From Okapia johnstoni (taxonomy: Eukaryota > Chordata > Mammalia > Artiodactyla > Giraffidae), in the NCBI GenBank assembly GCA_024291935.2, contig CM044317.1:66578730-66642729 (forward strand): a stretch of 64,000 nt of DNA, written 5' to 3'. Positions 23,108 to 35,713 of the stretch are shown here, in pieces. Below the pieces are notes generated by a model that saw nothing but the letters and a program-made list of their open reading frames with translations, was not told the origin of the DNA and made no database searches. Positions within the stretch are counted from its first letter, which is position 1; each line of letters begins with the position of its first letter. The position numbers and the translations under genes are program-made.

Positions 23108-23335
23108 ATAGATAGCCAGTGGGAATTTGCTGTACGGCTCAGGAAACTCAGACAGGCACTCTGTATCAAACTAGAGGGGTGGGGTGGGGAGGGAAAGGTG
23201 AGACAGCTTCAAAAGGGAGCGGATATATGTATACGTATGGCTGATTCATGTTGAGGTTTGACAGAAAACAGCAAAAATCTGTAAAGCAATTATCCTTCAA
23301 TAAAAAATAAATTATTAAAAAATTACAATATGGAC
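23108..23335 (+). mobile_element. L1 3' UTR and tail, right part
   Basis: It continues the L1 cut at 20073: 'agccagtgggaatttgctgt', a G-rich run near 23175-23195, 'ggctgattcatgttga', and an AT-rich tail ending near 23330. Confidence 0.9.
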
Positions 23336-23415
23336 ATCAGTTACTGTCTATCCTTATTTCCTGGGGAGACCAACAACACTTCTTCCTTAAAGAATACCAA
23401 GAGTAGTTTGCCCAT

Positions 23416-23868
23416 GTATTAGTTTCCTAGGACTGCCATAACAAAGAACCATTAACTGGATGGCTTAAAACAGAAATTTACTGTGTCAAAGTGCTGGGGG
23501 GTTAAAGCTCAAAATTAAGCTGTTAGCAGAATAGCTCAGAACACTGTAAGGGAATCCTTCCTTGACTCTTCCCAGTTTCCGGTGCTTTGCTTTTGTATTT
23601 CATATCCCTTGGCTTGCCACTGCACAACTCCAACTCTGACTTTATCATCACATATTGTTCTCCGTGTATGTCTGTCTTCATGTACCACCTTCTTGGAAAG
23701 ACACTATTCTTGTTAGAATAGAAGCCCACCCTATTTAAGCACAGACCACATCTTAACTAATTAGATCTGCATTGAACCTATATCTAAGTATGATCATATT
23801 TGGAGGTACTGAGAGTTAGAACTTTAACATACTGGGGGATGACACAACTGCAGCTATAATAGCTGGAC
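23416..23868 (+). repeat. Ancient mammalian interspersed repeat, family not named
   Basis: 'aggactgccataacaaagaa', 'ggatggcttaaaacagaaat', 'agcccaccctatttaagc' and 'ggaggtactgagagttagaa' occur in the order of a well-known old mammalian repeat. I cannot name it with certainty. Confidence 0.55.
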
Positions 23869-24004
23869 TGCAAAACCCTAGAAATATAATGACCCCTCCA
23901 ACACTTGAGCAGTCCTGCTATTGGTAGAAGGGTGTCATGTATAATTTGTATTAGATGTTGAAAAGATTTAAAATAAAGCTTATGTAATACTTTAAAGGGA
24001 TAAA

Positions 24005-25950
24005 GAAAATAATACATACCACACCCAAGTACGTGCCAACCAGATTAAGAAAGAAAAAATTATTCTCACTTTGAAGGTTCTTATACATGCCTTCCTAAAC
24101 CCATTCATCCTATCCTCCTAGATGAAACAACTATAATGGATCTATGTTTTGCATAAAATTTTGTTGTTTAGTTTTGCAGGGTTTTTTGAAGTTTACATCA
24201 CTTGATTATACTCTGTGTACCTCCTTGTTTCTTCTGCTTAAGATTATGCTTTTTTGTAAATTCAACTTTATTGGTGGATGTAGCTCTAATGCCTTAATTT
24301 TTCACAAGTATTTGATCATGTGAATATAAAAATTTCCATTTATTCATTTCATTGTTGAAAGATTTATGTGTTGATTTCCAAAGTTTGTAACATCACTACT
24401 TGAAATATTTTGTACATATCTCCAAGCGCATGTATTGGAGTTGAATAAATGTCATAGATAGGAGTTGAATGTAGAAGAATGATTATGCTTAATTTTACTA
24501 AGTCATTACAACTTGTTTTTCAAAGCAGTTGTACCAGGGTATAATGATTTAGTTTTTTTCACATCATCACCATCAGTTGGAATTTTCTGGCCTTCTAATA
24601 TGTGCCTCTCCATTGAGTATTATGTGCCATTTAATAGTGATCTTATTTTATGATTATTAGAAATTTTGGTCTTTCTTTAAAGTTTGTATTCAAATATTTT
24701 GCCCATTTTTTATTTTACTATTGATTTTTGTCCTATTAATTTCTTGACTTTTTTTATATGTTCTTGGTTACCAGTCCTTTTTCAGATATGTTTGTTACAA
24801 TATTTTCTTTTAATTCATGAATTGTCTTCTGACTCTTTTTTATGATGCCTTTTAATTAAAATAGGTTCTTATCTTTGATGTCATTAAATTTATCAACCTT
24901 TTTCTTATGTTATTTCTGCTATGTGTATATGTGTATGTTTAAGGAAACTTTATCATCATGTTTTGAAAAATATTCTTCCATATGGTTTACAGAAGTCTGT
25001 GGCTTGCCTTTCATGTATAGGTTCTTAAGACAACTGAAATTAATTTTTGGACATGAAAAGTAAGATTCTAACTTCATTTTTATTCCATCAAGATAATTAT
25101 GTATCCTAACTTCATTTAATCAAAAATGTTTATCTCCTAGTTTGCATAAATCATTACTATTTCTATAGATGCTTTTCTATGTTCTCATTTCACTAGTAAT
25201 TTGCCTGTACTTTCACCATTAAACCCCTATATTAATTACTCTATTAATAAAATAATTCTTGATATACAAAAAGGCAAATCTCCCCAACTGTTCTACTTCA
25301 TGATAAATTGGTTATTCTTTACTCTGCTCAGTCATATTGATTTTCAAATATGCTCATCAAATTATGCACATGCACATACACACACATATTCACATAGAAG
25401 CCTGTTAATATTTCAATTAGAATTGTTTAAATCTATTAATATAATATTGTGACTTTTAATCAACTAACATGATATGTATCTCCATCATTTGGTATTTTTT
25501 CAAGGTTTTCAAAATTTCATTTTTTGTCCATGAAGGGCATGCATAACTTCTTTTAAGATACTCCCAGAGGATTTGTATTCTTTGTACTTTGTATCATAAT
25601 TACTTACATTCTCATGTACAGAAGTGTAACTGGTTTGTAGATAATGATTATACAAAAAACTTCCAAAATTCTCTGATTAAACTAATTATATTCCTCTCAT
25701 CTGTTGATTTATCAAATTCTCATAAGGGTGAATTAAAATTTCCTACAGATATTTTAGGCTTTTAAAAATATGTCCTAATAGATCTCCCACCTTACTAAAA
25801 ATATAATTTAATTTTTGTGAGATTCACCTATGACTTTATTCCCCACCTAATTATGCATTTATAAACAATATAATTTAGGTTTGCCTAATTCATATAATTG
25901 TATTACACACTGTATAAAATGTTATATCTAGCTCCATCCTCTCAATTCAC
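24005..25950 (-). mobile_element. Old L1/HAL1-like sequence, antisense
   Basis: The T-rich text follows the antisense order of old L1 3' regions: 'ttgaatgtagaagaatgatt', 'gcagttgtaccagggtata', 'ttttgcccattttttatttt', 'ccagtcctttttcagatatg', 'ctgtggcttgcctttcatgt'. Similarity is clearest over 24180-25080 and weak beyond. Confidence 0.55.
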
Positions 25951-25988
25951 CTTTTGTGTTGTTGATTTTGTTTTTCATAATTGCTATA

Positions 25989-26195
25989 TGAGCTTCCCTG
26001 GTGGCTCAGACGGTAAAGCGTCTACCTACAATGAGGGAGACCCGGGTTCAATACCTGGTTTGGGAAGATCCCCTGGAGAAGGAAATAGTGACCCACTCCA
26101 GTATTCCTGCCTGGAAAATCCCATGGATAGAGGAGTCTGGTAGGCTACAATCAATGGGGTTACAAAGAGTCGGACACGATTGAGCGACTTCATTT
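25989..26195 (+). mobile_element. Bov-tA SINE, plus strand, nearly complete
   Basis: It starts with the tRNA-like head 'gcttccctggtggctcagac', with the B-box-like 'gggttcaatacctgg'. It continues through the body 'cccactccagtattcctgcc' and ends 'gtcggacacgattgagcgac'. It is not a functional tRNA gene. Confidence 0.95.
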
Positions 26196-26249
26196 TCATC
26201 CTTTCTAGTCTGTTGTATGACTACTCTATGACTTAGCCATTCGAGTGTA

Positions 26250-26536
26250 AGAATATCTCTTACTTATAAAACAGAAATAGACACAGATATAGAAAACAAA
26301 CTTATGGTTACCAGTGGGGGGAGGGGAAGAGAGGGGTAAATTGTGAGACTGGAATTGACATATACATACTTTCTAAAAAATAGATAACTAATTAGGATCT
26401 ACTGTATAGCACAGTACTCAATAATCTATAATGACCTATAAGGGAAAAGAATCTTAAAAAAGAGAGGATATATGTATATGTATAACTGATTCACTTTGCT
26501 GTAGAGCAGAAACTAACACAACACTGTAAATCAACT
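26250..26536 (+). mobile_element. L1 3' UTR fragment
   Basis: 'acttatggttaccagtgggg', 'aggatctactgtatagcaca' and 'gtaaatcaactatga' are the L1 3' UTR in order. A Bov-tA abuts on the right. Confidence 0.82.
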
Positions 26537-26544
26537 ATGAAAGA

Positions 26545-26655
26545 GAAAGCGAAGTCGCTCAGTCGTGTCCAACTCTTTGCGACCCCATGGACTGTAGCCT
26601 ACCAGGTTCCTCCATCCATGGGATTTTCCAGGCCAGAGTACTGGAGTGGCCTGAC
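26545..26655 (-). mobile_element. Bov-tA SINE, 5'-truncated, minus strand
   Basis: The antisense tail 'gaagtcgctcagtcgtgtcc' leads to 'gccagagtactggagtggcc'. The head is missing. Confidence 0.9.
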
Positions 26656-26660
26656 TATTC

Positions 26661-27440
26661 CTTTATTTCTTATCAGTAATCTGATATATTTAGGATTTTT
26701 TTTAATGATATCCAAAATTGTAGTTGCTTTTAGGAAGAGGTTCAATCTTGGTACCTAGCTCACCATATTGCAAGAAAAGGAAGTAATTACATGCTTTTTT
26801 TTGTGTGTGTGCTTATATAGCAATTTTTTAAATGACCCTGAATTCTTTCACAGTTCTCTCATTGAGAAGTGCAGACTATATGCCTACTCCTTGAATCTGG
26901 GCCCTGTGACTGCTTGAACAGTGGGATATGCTATTGATATAAATGCCACTGGGCTTTCAGACTCAGGCCTTAAGAAAAAGGTAGCATGTACTTCTCCTAT
27001 CTTGGGACATCTGCTCTTTTAAATTACATCATGTTTGCAACTACTTACCTTGTTTAACTATTCCCACTAGCTCACCAAATAATCAAGTATCTCAATCTCT
27101 GAACCAGGCAAATAAAAGTTGTGGTCTCAACAATTATTCTACATGTTCTGCATAACTCATCAGTATAAGAAATGCATAGCAAAATATTCACACTTTTCAG
27201 AGAAAAGAAACAAATTATTGTGAGTGTAATTAATGACTTTGTTCATATTTAATATAAACAAAAGGTACTAAACATACATTAAGCATCAAATATTAATAAT
27301 GTGATCATACAAAATATATAATAAGAAATAGGTAGATATTTTTTAAAAGGTGCATGTATTATTTGGAAAAAATGTATTCCAAAAGATATAAAGTAGGGGA
27401 TTATTTGATGTGAATTAAATGTAAAAGATAAATAATACTA
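26661..27440. other. Unassigned DNA
   Basis: No gene or young insertion is recognised. 26850-26990 could be a short old repeat. Confidence 0.3.
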
Positions 27441-27442
27441 TC

Positions 27443-27742
27443 TAAAGCTGTGATTCTCAGCTGTCATTCCAAATTAGAACCATATAGGGTTTTAAAAAGA
27501 TACAAATGGCCAAGTCCCATTAATATCCAGGGAGGCAGGACTGAGAAAAACTAGTTAAAGCAGTGGTTCTCAACCATGGCTTAACATTATAATCATTTCT
27601 GAAGCTTTTAAGAAACAAATTTCTAGGCTGTATTCCAGGCCAATTAAATTGAAATCTCTGGGGGCCTGATCCACACATCAGTACTTTTTAAAGCTCCCAG
27701 ACTTCTCCAATGTGCAGCCAAGCCTAGAACTAGTGGTCTAAA
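27443..27742 (+). repeat. MER5A-like hAT DNA transposon remnants, two in a row
   Basis: The second unit (27560-27742) begins 'cagtggttctcaacca' and ends with a degenerate inverted copy ('ctagaactagtggtc'). Its middle, with 'aaatctctgggggcctgatc', matches the MER5A layout. The first unit (27443-27550) is a shorter relative. Confidence 0.6.
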
Positions 27743-28059
27743 ATATCTGATTGGCTACATATACTATACTATATAGGAAAAAGACTTAAACATTCTACGT
27801 AGCAAATATTATGTTTGCATTCCTCTAAAGTACATATTTCTCAGAATCCTACAGAATGAATCCTACAAAGGAAAGTTTAGTGATGGGTAGAAAATTTTAA
27901 ATGAATGATCTATTTAACTTGGAGAAACTTAAGAACATTTTTCTAATTGAGAAAGTAAATTTATTTATTTTATTCAATCAGAAGTCAGAATTTGATATTA
28001 ATTTAACACTACCCAAGCATGGCCTCTTGCCCAAGTAAATGAGGAAAATACTGAATGTA

Positions 28060-28620
28060 TCTCATTCATTCATAAAAAACATTTTGATCTTATGTACTAG
28101 TCATTGGCTTAAATGCTGGAGACATACTAGTGAGAAAAATCAAACATGCCTACTCACTAGACACATAATCTAATAGGAAAACAATTTTAAAAATCTCACC
28201 AGTAATCTGTGTAATGACAATCCATTAAAAGGACTATGAAGGAAAGACTCAGGGTGCTATAAGACATCTTAAGGAAAAAAAGGAGAAGTGACACTATGCC
28301 AGTCTTTACAAAAGTGGCAGTTTCCACTTCCTGTCTATTGGACCTTCTTAGAATTGAGATCATGATGTAAGGAAGAACAATCAACACATGGGAGATCTAT
28401 ATGGAGCACAGCTACTGTCCATGGGATACAGTCTTGGTTAGGCGCCAGTCAATAGTCAACCTCTAATTGTCATTCACATGCATGAGCAATCTGGAGAAGT
28501 AAATCACATTGTCCCCTTTCCTCCAGTGTGGGGAATCAAGAATGGCTTCTCAGAAAGTTTATTTCTGAAGAGTGAGCAGAAATTATGGCATGTACAAATG
28601 CCTCTGGAAGAAAGATTTCT
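28060..28620 (+). repeat. L2-like old LINE 3' fragment
   Basis: 'aaatgctggagacatactag tgagaaaaatcaaaca' and 'ggaaagactcagggtgctat' followed by 'ggcttctcagaaagt' resemble the common L2 3' end. It is highly degenerate, so confidence is modest. Confidence 0.45.
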
Positions 28621-28690
28621 TATAGTTATGACCTATCTGCAAGTCATAATAGTTTATTTGGGCAACTGGCTGGATTATGTGCAAATCTAA

Positions 28691-30755
28691 TGACCATTAT
28701 TTAACAAATATTTTGAGTTATAAAACAGTGGAAAATAAAATATATATTTTGCATAAAACATCACTATCAACAGGACACATAATGGTACTAAAGGGAAATA
28801 CAGTATATGGTAAAAAATATTATGACTACTAACTGACATAAATAAATCAAAATAAATTTTTAAATTCACTCTATAATTTTCATAACTAATCATCTCCACT
28901 AGAATATTATATTATTTTGTTAAACTGTAAAAGATGTTTTTCTTTAAGGATCCATCAAAATTGTATGAGATCAATAAACTGTTCCTGCTTTTATGTTAGA
29001 CTTAAAGGAAGTAAAATGAAGAGTCTTACCAGTTTCTGTGAAATACTTGAATTGTATAAGTCCCAACACTAGAATACCCACGCCTACACTTAAATATTCA
29101 GTTTCAACTCAATGATTATGAATTATACTCACACTTATCGAAGCATGTCCCTGCATAAATATTTCCAAGTAAAGGGGAGCTGGAAGATGAGCGAAGCACT
29201 GTCATTATATTCAGCTCTTTGCCTGCAATTTAGAAACAAAAGAATACTGAAGTGTTTCCCTGTCTGTGTATTGCCCTCTTTCCCGGCACTTGTCAAGATA
29301 TGATTGAAAATAGTGATACAGTATTAAAGCTCAGAGAAAATCCTGACATGTGATGGATTAAAGCACAGAATTAGTCAGACTTTATGATTTTCAAACAGCT
29401 TCCGCAACTATTTCTCTTTGATTCACCAGTGAGCTGAATTGAGCATGAATTTTCATCCTTTTCTACAGTGCTCAAATCCGTTCATGATCTATCAGATCTT
29501 TTCTAGAAAGCCCTTGCCCTCTCTTAAGCCTCACTGAGGTCTCCAACATCAGTAAGAAATTATAATTTCTTGAGTTAAGTACTCAGCTACACAGTAGTTC
29601 ATGCTGCCCTCCTTTCTTTTAATGTGTCCCACTGGGTATTAATAGTGTTCAGATTTATTTTTCATAGTTTAGAACTTGCCTTATGAAATATTAAAATGCT
29701 TATTAATGTTTGGAAAAGTGACAGAGGCACTAATATATATTGTAAGCAGCACACTGCGGTTCTTCAGCCTCATACTAATTAACCATACATATAAAAATGC
29801 TCAATTATATTTTGCCTTCATTGTTCAGAAGGCAAATAGGAAAAGGGACACAGAATCACATTTAAAGACTCTAAGGACAAGTTTGTGTTTATCCAAACTG
29901 TCACCATTGGCTCAAACTGGTCAGATCATATTTACAAGCACACAGTATGTACAATAATTTTAAAAGGTTTCTCACATTCTCCCTGATACAAAGAAAATAG
30001 TAAATTCCCATGCATTACTAAAAAACAAGATAAAAATCATACATTTCCAAACTATGAATCTTTTGTGTCTCATTCACCATTATTATACTAGTTCAAGCAC
30101 TTTTTCTCCCTCAAGAATGATAATGAATTCAAGTTGTTTCATTCACCCTTCTGACTGAATCCTATAAGCTGCATTTGCCAGATAAGTATCTAAAAGTATC
30201 AAAAAATATCCTCTGCCCATGGAGAATTGTTGTACATATATAGTATTCACTTCAGCTGATCTCACTAATTGAAAAGTAAAATTATTTTACAGAATCCTAA
30301 ATGATAGTATCTGATATCCATATTTCTACAGTTACCAAACAGGAACTTTTGCCTCTGACACCAGTCGTCAATACAGTAGTCAACATCAAGCAAAATTAGG
30401 AATAAATTATGTCAATACCAAAGACTTATTTTGATTCATTAATTTTGATTTTTAACTTTAGCAGCATTAAATTTCTAGAAATAAGTTTTATAGAACTTTT
30501 GCAAATAAAGATGCTTTTGACCTACTTGCTATTTGATGATCTTTTCTGGAATAGAAGGTAACAGAAATGAGAAATCAAGTACAAGGCAAAATAAATTCCC
30601 TATTACTGGAATTTCTGACATACTGCTGTTGCACCAATTTCACCGACAATGTCATTTTAATGAATTAATCACAGAGAAACAATTCAGCCCTGTACATTAA
30701 TGCAGTTCAAGACCAAATTTGTGTTTCTCCTTTAGGTAACTTCCTTGTTTCTACC
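28691..30755. other. Unassigned DNA without young insertions
   Basis: No gene, exon or ruminant-specific repeat is seen. The sequence is AT-rich with ordinary complexity. Confidence 0.35.
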
Positions 30756-30935
30756 GTTAGAGTGCACCCTGCTTCTCCTATGACTCTGAGTAACACCAGG
30801 AAACTATTTCCTTCCTATGAGCCTCCATTTTCCAAACTGATAGAAATAATAAGATAGAAATAATAGCACCGACCTCAAAAGAAACAATTAAATTAGACAA
30901 TTTTCATAAATCACTAATCACGATGTAATCCCTTA
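30756..30935 (+). mobile_element. MIR-like fragment
   Basis: 'ctctgagtaacaccaggaaa', 'cctatgagcctccattttcc' and 'atagcaccgacctcaaaaga' follow the MIR core and 3' order. Confidence 0.5.
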
Positions 30936-33035
30936 AGAAGTATTGTTTCTTATTGCCCTGTGAAACATATAAAAAGCCGTAATTTCGGAAATGACTACAT
31001 TTAATATTTTCAACGATCTAAAATCAAACTGACAGTTTAGAAAGTTATGTAAATTCTGAAGGGAGGAATAGGAAGCAAGACATTGTAAACATTAATCAGA
31101 TGAGTAGTTTCCATATCTGATAGAGCACAAGATTATCATTCAGAAGACTTTCTATGTTTATGCTTTTCATAATAAAATTTATTTATATCTCAGATATTGT
31201 TTACTTTTAACTGGAGCACATAGATTAGGGTACATGTTTTTAAAAAGAAGTATTTTATAAGGAAATTATAATATGCTATTTACCCAGAGAAGGTGGACAA
31301 GCTATCTTTGATCATTTTTACTATAAATACATATATTGTGATCTTGACTGTGGGAGAGCGGAGTTCTGTGTGAACACACACAAGGACTCAGGCATTACAA
31401 ACAGGTGGGTGACTGAGTGCAAGTCAATGGCAGGAAATTAATAGGAAATGATTTTCAGTGAAGGATGTATACTGACTGATGCCTGTGCATTAACCTGCAT
31501 TAGTTAATGGAGTGTCAACAAACGAATTATGGAGTAAGGTAAGTATGGAATAAGTCAAGAGACTGTAAGAAATTCTGATTTACTCTTTGTGACTGAGAAT
31601 TAAATTTTTGTTGGGGTGAAATCTACTGTGAATAATACATAAGTTACAAAGCTTTGGCCCAGAAGGATTAAAATGCACCAAGCATTTTTTGTCATTTATT
31701 TGCTTTTTTTCCTTAAGTCCTGAAGTTTTCATTGAGACCAAAAGTTAAATAAGATCAAGAAATAGGATCCCTCTCCCTATCCTTCCCTCACTTCAGTCTC
31801 TCTCTCTTTCTTCCTGGAAGATTAAAGAAGCACTGTTCCTTACTACAGATGAGTAAATTAAAAACAAGGTGACAGAACTCATAAATTACTAAAGAACACA
31901 TATTAATATGTTCACTTCATATTTGTTAAGAGGAGGTTTTAGGTATATAATTGAATACTAAGCTTATCATCAGAAATATCTGATAATGGGTCTTATTGGT
32001 TCCTGTGGAGTATATATGCATTATGTTTCTTCTTATTTTTCCTAATAAAAATATGTGAATTTAAAATACTGAGCCTTCTTAATTTACTTTTTGTTTTATT
32101 AAAATCTTCTCTAAATATATTGTGATAAATTTGTTGTAACTTTTACTATCTGAGGTGGAATCTTTTGTTAACGCCCAAGATTTATTTATTTATTATTGAA
32201 CTTTGGGAGAATCACAAACCACCTTTAAGAAACTAACGAAAGCCATTTCCAGAAAAGACACATACACTTAAATACACACAGAGACACATACAGAGACAAA
32301 CATATTTTGCTACATTATCAAGGGGCTCATACGTATCTTGAAACTCATCCTTTCAAATTAGGACCGTAAGTAAAGAAACCCTGATCAAAGGCTACTTTAA
32401 CCTGAGGCCACATAGTATTAATGCTTTTGAGAGTTTCCAGTGCTTTGAATTAAAAGACAGTGTCCTCTCCAAACTCTGCTCCTCATTTAACCTCAGTTGC
32501 CTCAAAAAGAAGTGGTATCAAAGGTCTCTTCTAACATAAAATTATCTGGGTCTAAGCAAAGAATAAGTTCCTTTAAGAAAAATAATACTGTTTGCAAGTT
32601 ACAAAAAGAAAATCAGTTACAAATATGAAGGTTTTTCATTTTCCTATAGCTTTTTAACAAAAGGAATCTTGAATAGAAAATGCATGTTCTATCTGAATTA
32701 TGTTGACATACGTGGCTTTATAGATTTCTGTGGTCTTATATACTGGGAAAAGAAAAGTTGAGTTAGTTCACAAGTCATATTTACATATGATGATATGAAT
32801 TATGTTTTGCATATTTTCTATATCGTTTCCAAGGGTGGTTTAATAATATTAAGCAATTAATTGAAATAGAAATGTACTACTAAATCAAACATTTAGAGTA
32901 AAAGATTCAGTTTTACAAATGATACTATCATTTATAATAAGTGACTTAATGTTTAGAAGGAATTGATTGCCACTGACTATTCATACTGAACCAGCTTACA
33001 CACTGACAAAGGAAAAATATGTACTATACACCAAC
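30936..33035. other. Unassigned DNA without young insertions
   Basis: No gene or confident repeat is recognised. It is part of the longest stretch lacking BovB, Bov-tA or recent L1. Confidence 0.35.
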
Positions 33036-33232
33036 AAGGAGAAGGAAATGGCAACCCACTCCAGTATTCTTGGGAAATCCCATGGACAGAGGAGCCTGGC
33101 AGCCTACAGTCCACGTGGTCGCAAGCTGCTGCTGCTAAGTCGCTTCAGTCGTGTCTGACTCTGTGCGACCCCATAGACGGCAGCCCACCAGGCTCCCCCA
33201 TCCCTCGGATTCTCTGGACACAACTGAGCGAA
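33036..33232 (+). mobile_element. Bov-tA SINE with an inverted Bov-tA inside it
   Basis: A plus-strand, head-less Bov-tA runs 33036-33126 ('aggaaatggcaacccactcc' to 'gtggtcgcaa'). A minus-strand fragment (about 33127-33214, 'gctaagtcgcttcagtcgtg' to 'catccctcggattctc') follows. The outer copy then finishes with 'tggacacaactgagcga' (33215-33232). Confidence 0.87.
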
Positions 33233-33754
33233 TAAACCAAACCAACCATACATCAGCAAACGTACTTTGGTTGAGCTGGCTTAACTTCGAAGTTTAAAAA
33301 GTAAAGAGGGAACATATTCCTATGTGAAAACATCTTAATACCCTTATTTTCCATCACTAACTTCGAATGCAATTTTTTAAACATTTGGCTTAGAACATAA
33401 AGTCATAAATAGAATCTAAAGCTCTGTCTCCAGAAAAGAGGGGAAAACTATAGCAGCAAGGAAAACTAGAGAGGATGTAATAACACTTCTAAAAGTGTCA
33501 AGAAAAGGATGTATTGTACTTGCAAAAATGTCAAGGAATTCCCATGAGGTATAGAACATAGGAGGCCATACTGAAGGAAGGATTGACTATAAATTCTCAT
33601 CCTATAAGAGAATATCTTGCTCAGAATTAGGTGGAGCACACTCCCACAGAATCTGTCATGTGAAGCATAAGAAGGCATAACCAGAGTCGAGGGTGAGCAG
33701 TAAACTTGTGGGAAAGCTATCAATCCCAAGACTATTGTATAAAATATTTTCAAA
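33233..33754. other. Unassigned DNA
   Basis: No gene is recognised. It may be part of the old L1 3' UTR to the right, but I cannot support this. Confidence 0.3.
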
Positions 33755-33935
33755 TCAAGATATGATTAAGCGGGTGAACAGAAACTTTTAGAGATGATAG
33801 ATATATTCAAGGCATAAATTGTGGTGATGGTTTCACAGATGTTTACTTAGTTTCAAATTCATCACGTTGTATTCATTAAATATGTGCACCTTTTTGGTGC
33901 ATACTTCAATAAAATGGTTAAATTAATAAAAGAAA
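33755..33935 (+). mobile_element. Old L1 3' UTR fragment
   Basis: 'aattgtggtgatggtttcac', 'aaattcatcacgttgtattc' and 'catacttcaataaaatgg' follow the terminal 3' UTR of old L1 families, up to the AATAAA-type tail. Confidence 0.55.
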
Positions 33936-34277
33936 ATCCCTCGGATGACTGAGGAGTATGGAGACTATTCTCTGCTAGCCTACAAAAATTATCAAATTCT
34001 GTTTTAATATTAAGTCTCTATGCCCATAATGTAAGCTAACTGGATGAAATGATGTGACTTCACTGTATTAATGAAAGTCATTTGATATGGAACATACAGC
34101 ACACATTTTATAGATACAGAATACAGTTTAGTAAACCAACTACAATCTCAGAATCTATAATAATTTACCATGAGTAATATTAAATTTAATTATCAAAGAC
34201 AATTTGTATGGCAAATTATGTTTCAAGTGGATTTAAGTATACTAAGAATAAACTTAAATTTTAACAACTTTTAGAAT

Positions 34278-34490
34278 GAAGTGAAAGTGTTAGTCACTCA
34301 GTCGTGTCTGACTTGGCGACCCCATGGATTTGTAGCCTGCAAAGTTCCTCTGTCCATGGAATTCTCCATGCAAGAATACTGAAGTGGGTTGCCATTTCCT
34401 CCTCCAGGGGATGTTCCCGACCCAGGGATCAAACCCAGGTCTTCTGCATTGCAGGTGGGTTCTTTACTGTCTGAACAACATGGGTAGCCC
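34278..34490 (-). mobile_element. Bov-tA SINE with 7-bp target-site duplication
   Basis: This is a full antisense Bov-tA from tail to head. The head is degenerate ('gaacaacatgggtagccc'). It is flanked by ttagaat at 34271-34277 and 34491-34497. Confidence 0.92.
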
Positions 34491-34837
34491 TTAGAATAAA
34501 CTATACTCACACAAATGCAAAATTCTAAAGTTCACATCATTGCTTCTAGTATTAAAATATTCTATTAGCAGTTAATTGCTGCTGTATGTGAAAACATGTA
34601 TTTCTTTGTTTTAAAAATTTTATACACTGCAGCTTCTCACTAATTCAAACTGACTCATCTCTCAACTGCTTCCCACCTCTGTGATATAAATTTTAATTTG
34701 TTGATAAGTATAGTTGATTTTAATATTAATTTAAACAGATGATATTTTATTGCTATGACATTCACCATTTCCAATTAAGAGTGATATCAGACAAATTAGC
34801 AGAGGCTGCAAAACTAAATTTAAAAAGACTCTAAGAA

Positions 34838-35412
34838 AGCTGTGGTACATAATGGAATATTATTATTATATATAATATAATATTATTATATATAATGGCT
34901 GAATATTATTCAGCCATTAAAAAGAATACATTTGAGTCAGTCCTGATGAGGTGGATGAAACTGGAGTCTATTATACAGAGTGAAGTAAGTCAGAAAGAAA
35001 AACATCAATACAGTATATTAACGCATATATATGGAATTTAGAAAGATGGTAACAATGACCCTATATGCGAGACAGCAAAATAGACACATATATATAGAAC
35101 AGTCCTTTGGACTCTGTGGGAGAAGGCGAGGGTGAGATGATTTGAGAGAATAGCACTGAAACATGTATATTATCATATGTGAAACCAATTGCCAGTCCAA
35201 GTTTGATGCATGAGACAGGGTGCTCAGGGCTTGTGCACTGGGATGACGCTGAGGGATGGGATGAGGAGGGAGGTGGGAGGGGGTTTCAGGATGGGGAACA
35301 CATGCACACTTGTGGCTGATTCATGTGAATGTATGGCAAAAACCACTACAATACTGTAAAGTAATTACCCTCCAATTAAAATAAATAAATTAAAAAAAAT
35401 AAAACAATAAAA
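34838..35412 (+). mobile_element. L1 3' end, 5'-truncated
   Basis: It starts within 'ctgtggtacataatggaata' of ORF2 and runs through the C-terminus and 3' UTR ('gagggaggtgggagggggtt'). It ends in an A-rich tail near 35408. An imperfect direct repeat, aaaaagactct (34822-34832) versus aaaaagattct (about 35408-35418), is a likely target-site duplication. A local AT duplication (34858-34905) interrupts the ORF2 part. Confidence 0.9.
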
Positions 35413-35713
35413 AGATTCTGTCACAGCCTTTTTCCTAGTTTACACATACCATAAAGACATGTTTGTCATTAGCAATAGAGGCACCACAATTTCAAACTCT
35501 GGCAAACATCAATAAGAAGTACATTAGTTACCTGTATCGATTGCAACCAACTTAAATTTTGGACTGATAATCTCCCTGTTTCTCAAGTAGCCAATTTTCT
35601 AAAATATTACAATTCAAGTAACATGATTCTAAGTTTTCCAGCCTCTGTGCCTCTACACCTGTTAAATTTAAACCAAGATTCACATCAATCTGAGTGAAGG
35701 CTTTCAAATCAAA

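Noticed and set aside
25989..26060. tRNA-like sequence with B-box-like motif
   Set aside because: It is the head of a Bov-tA SINE, continuous with SINE body and tail, so it is not a functional tRNA gene.
28478..28690. A 70-codon frame starting MHEQSGEVNHIV
   Set aside because: It overlaps an old L2-like repeat and has no splice, promoter or family evidence.
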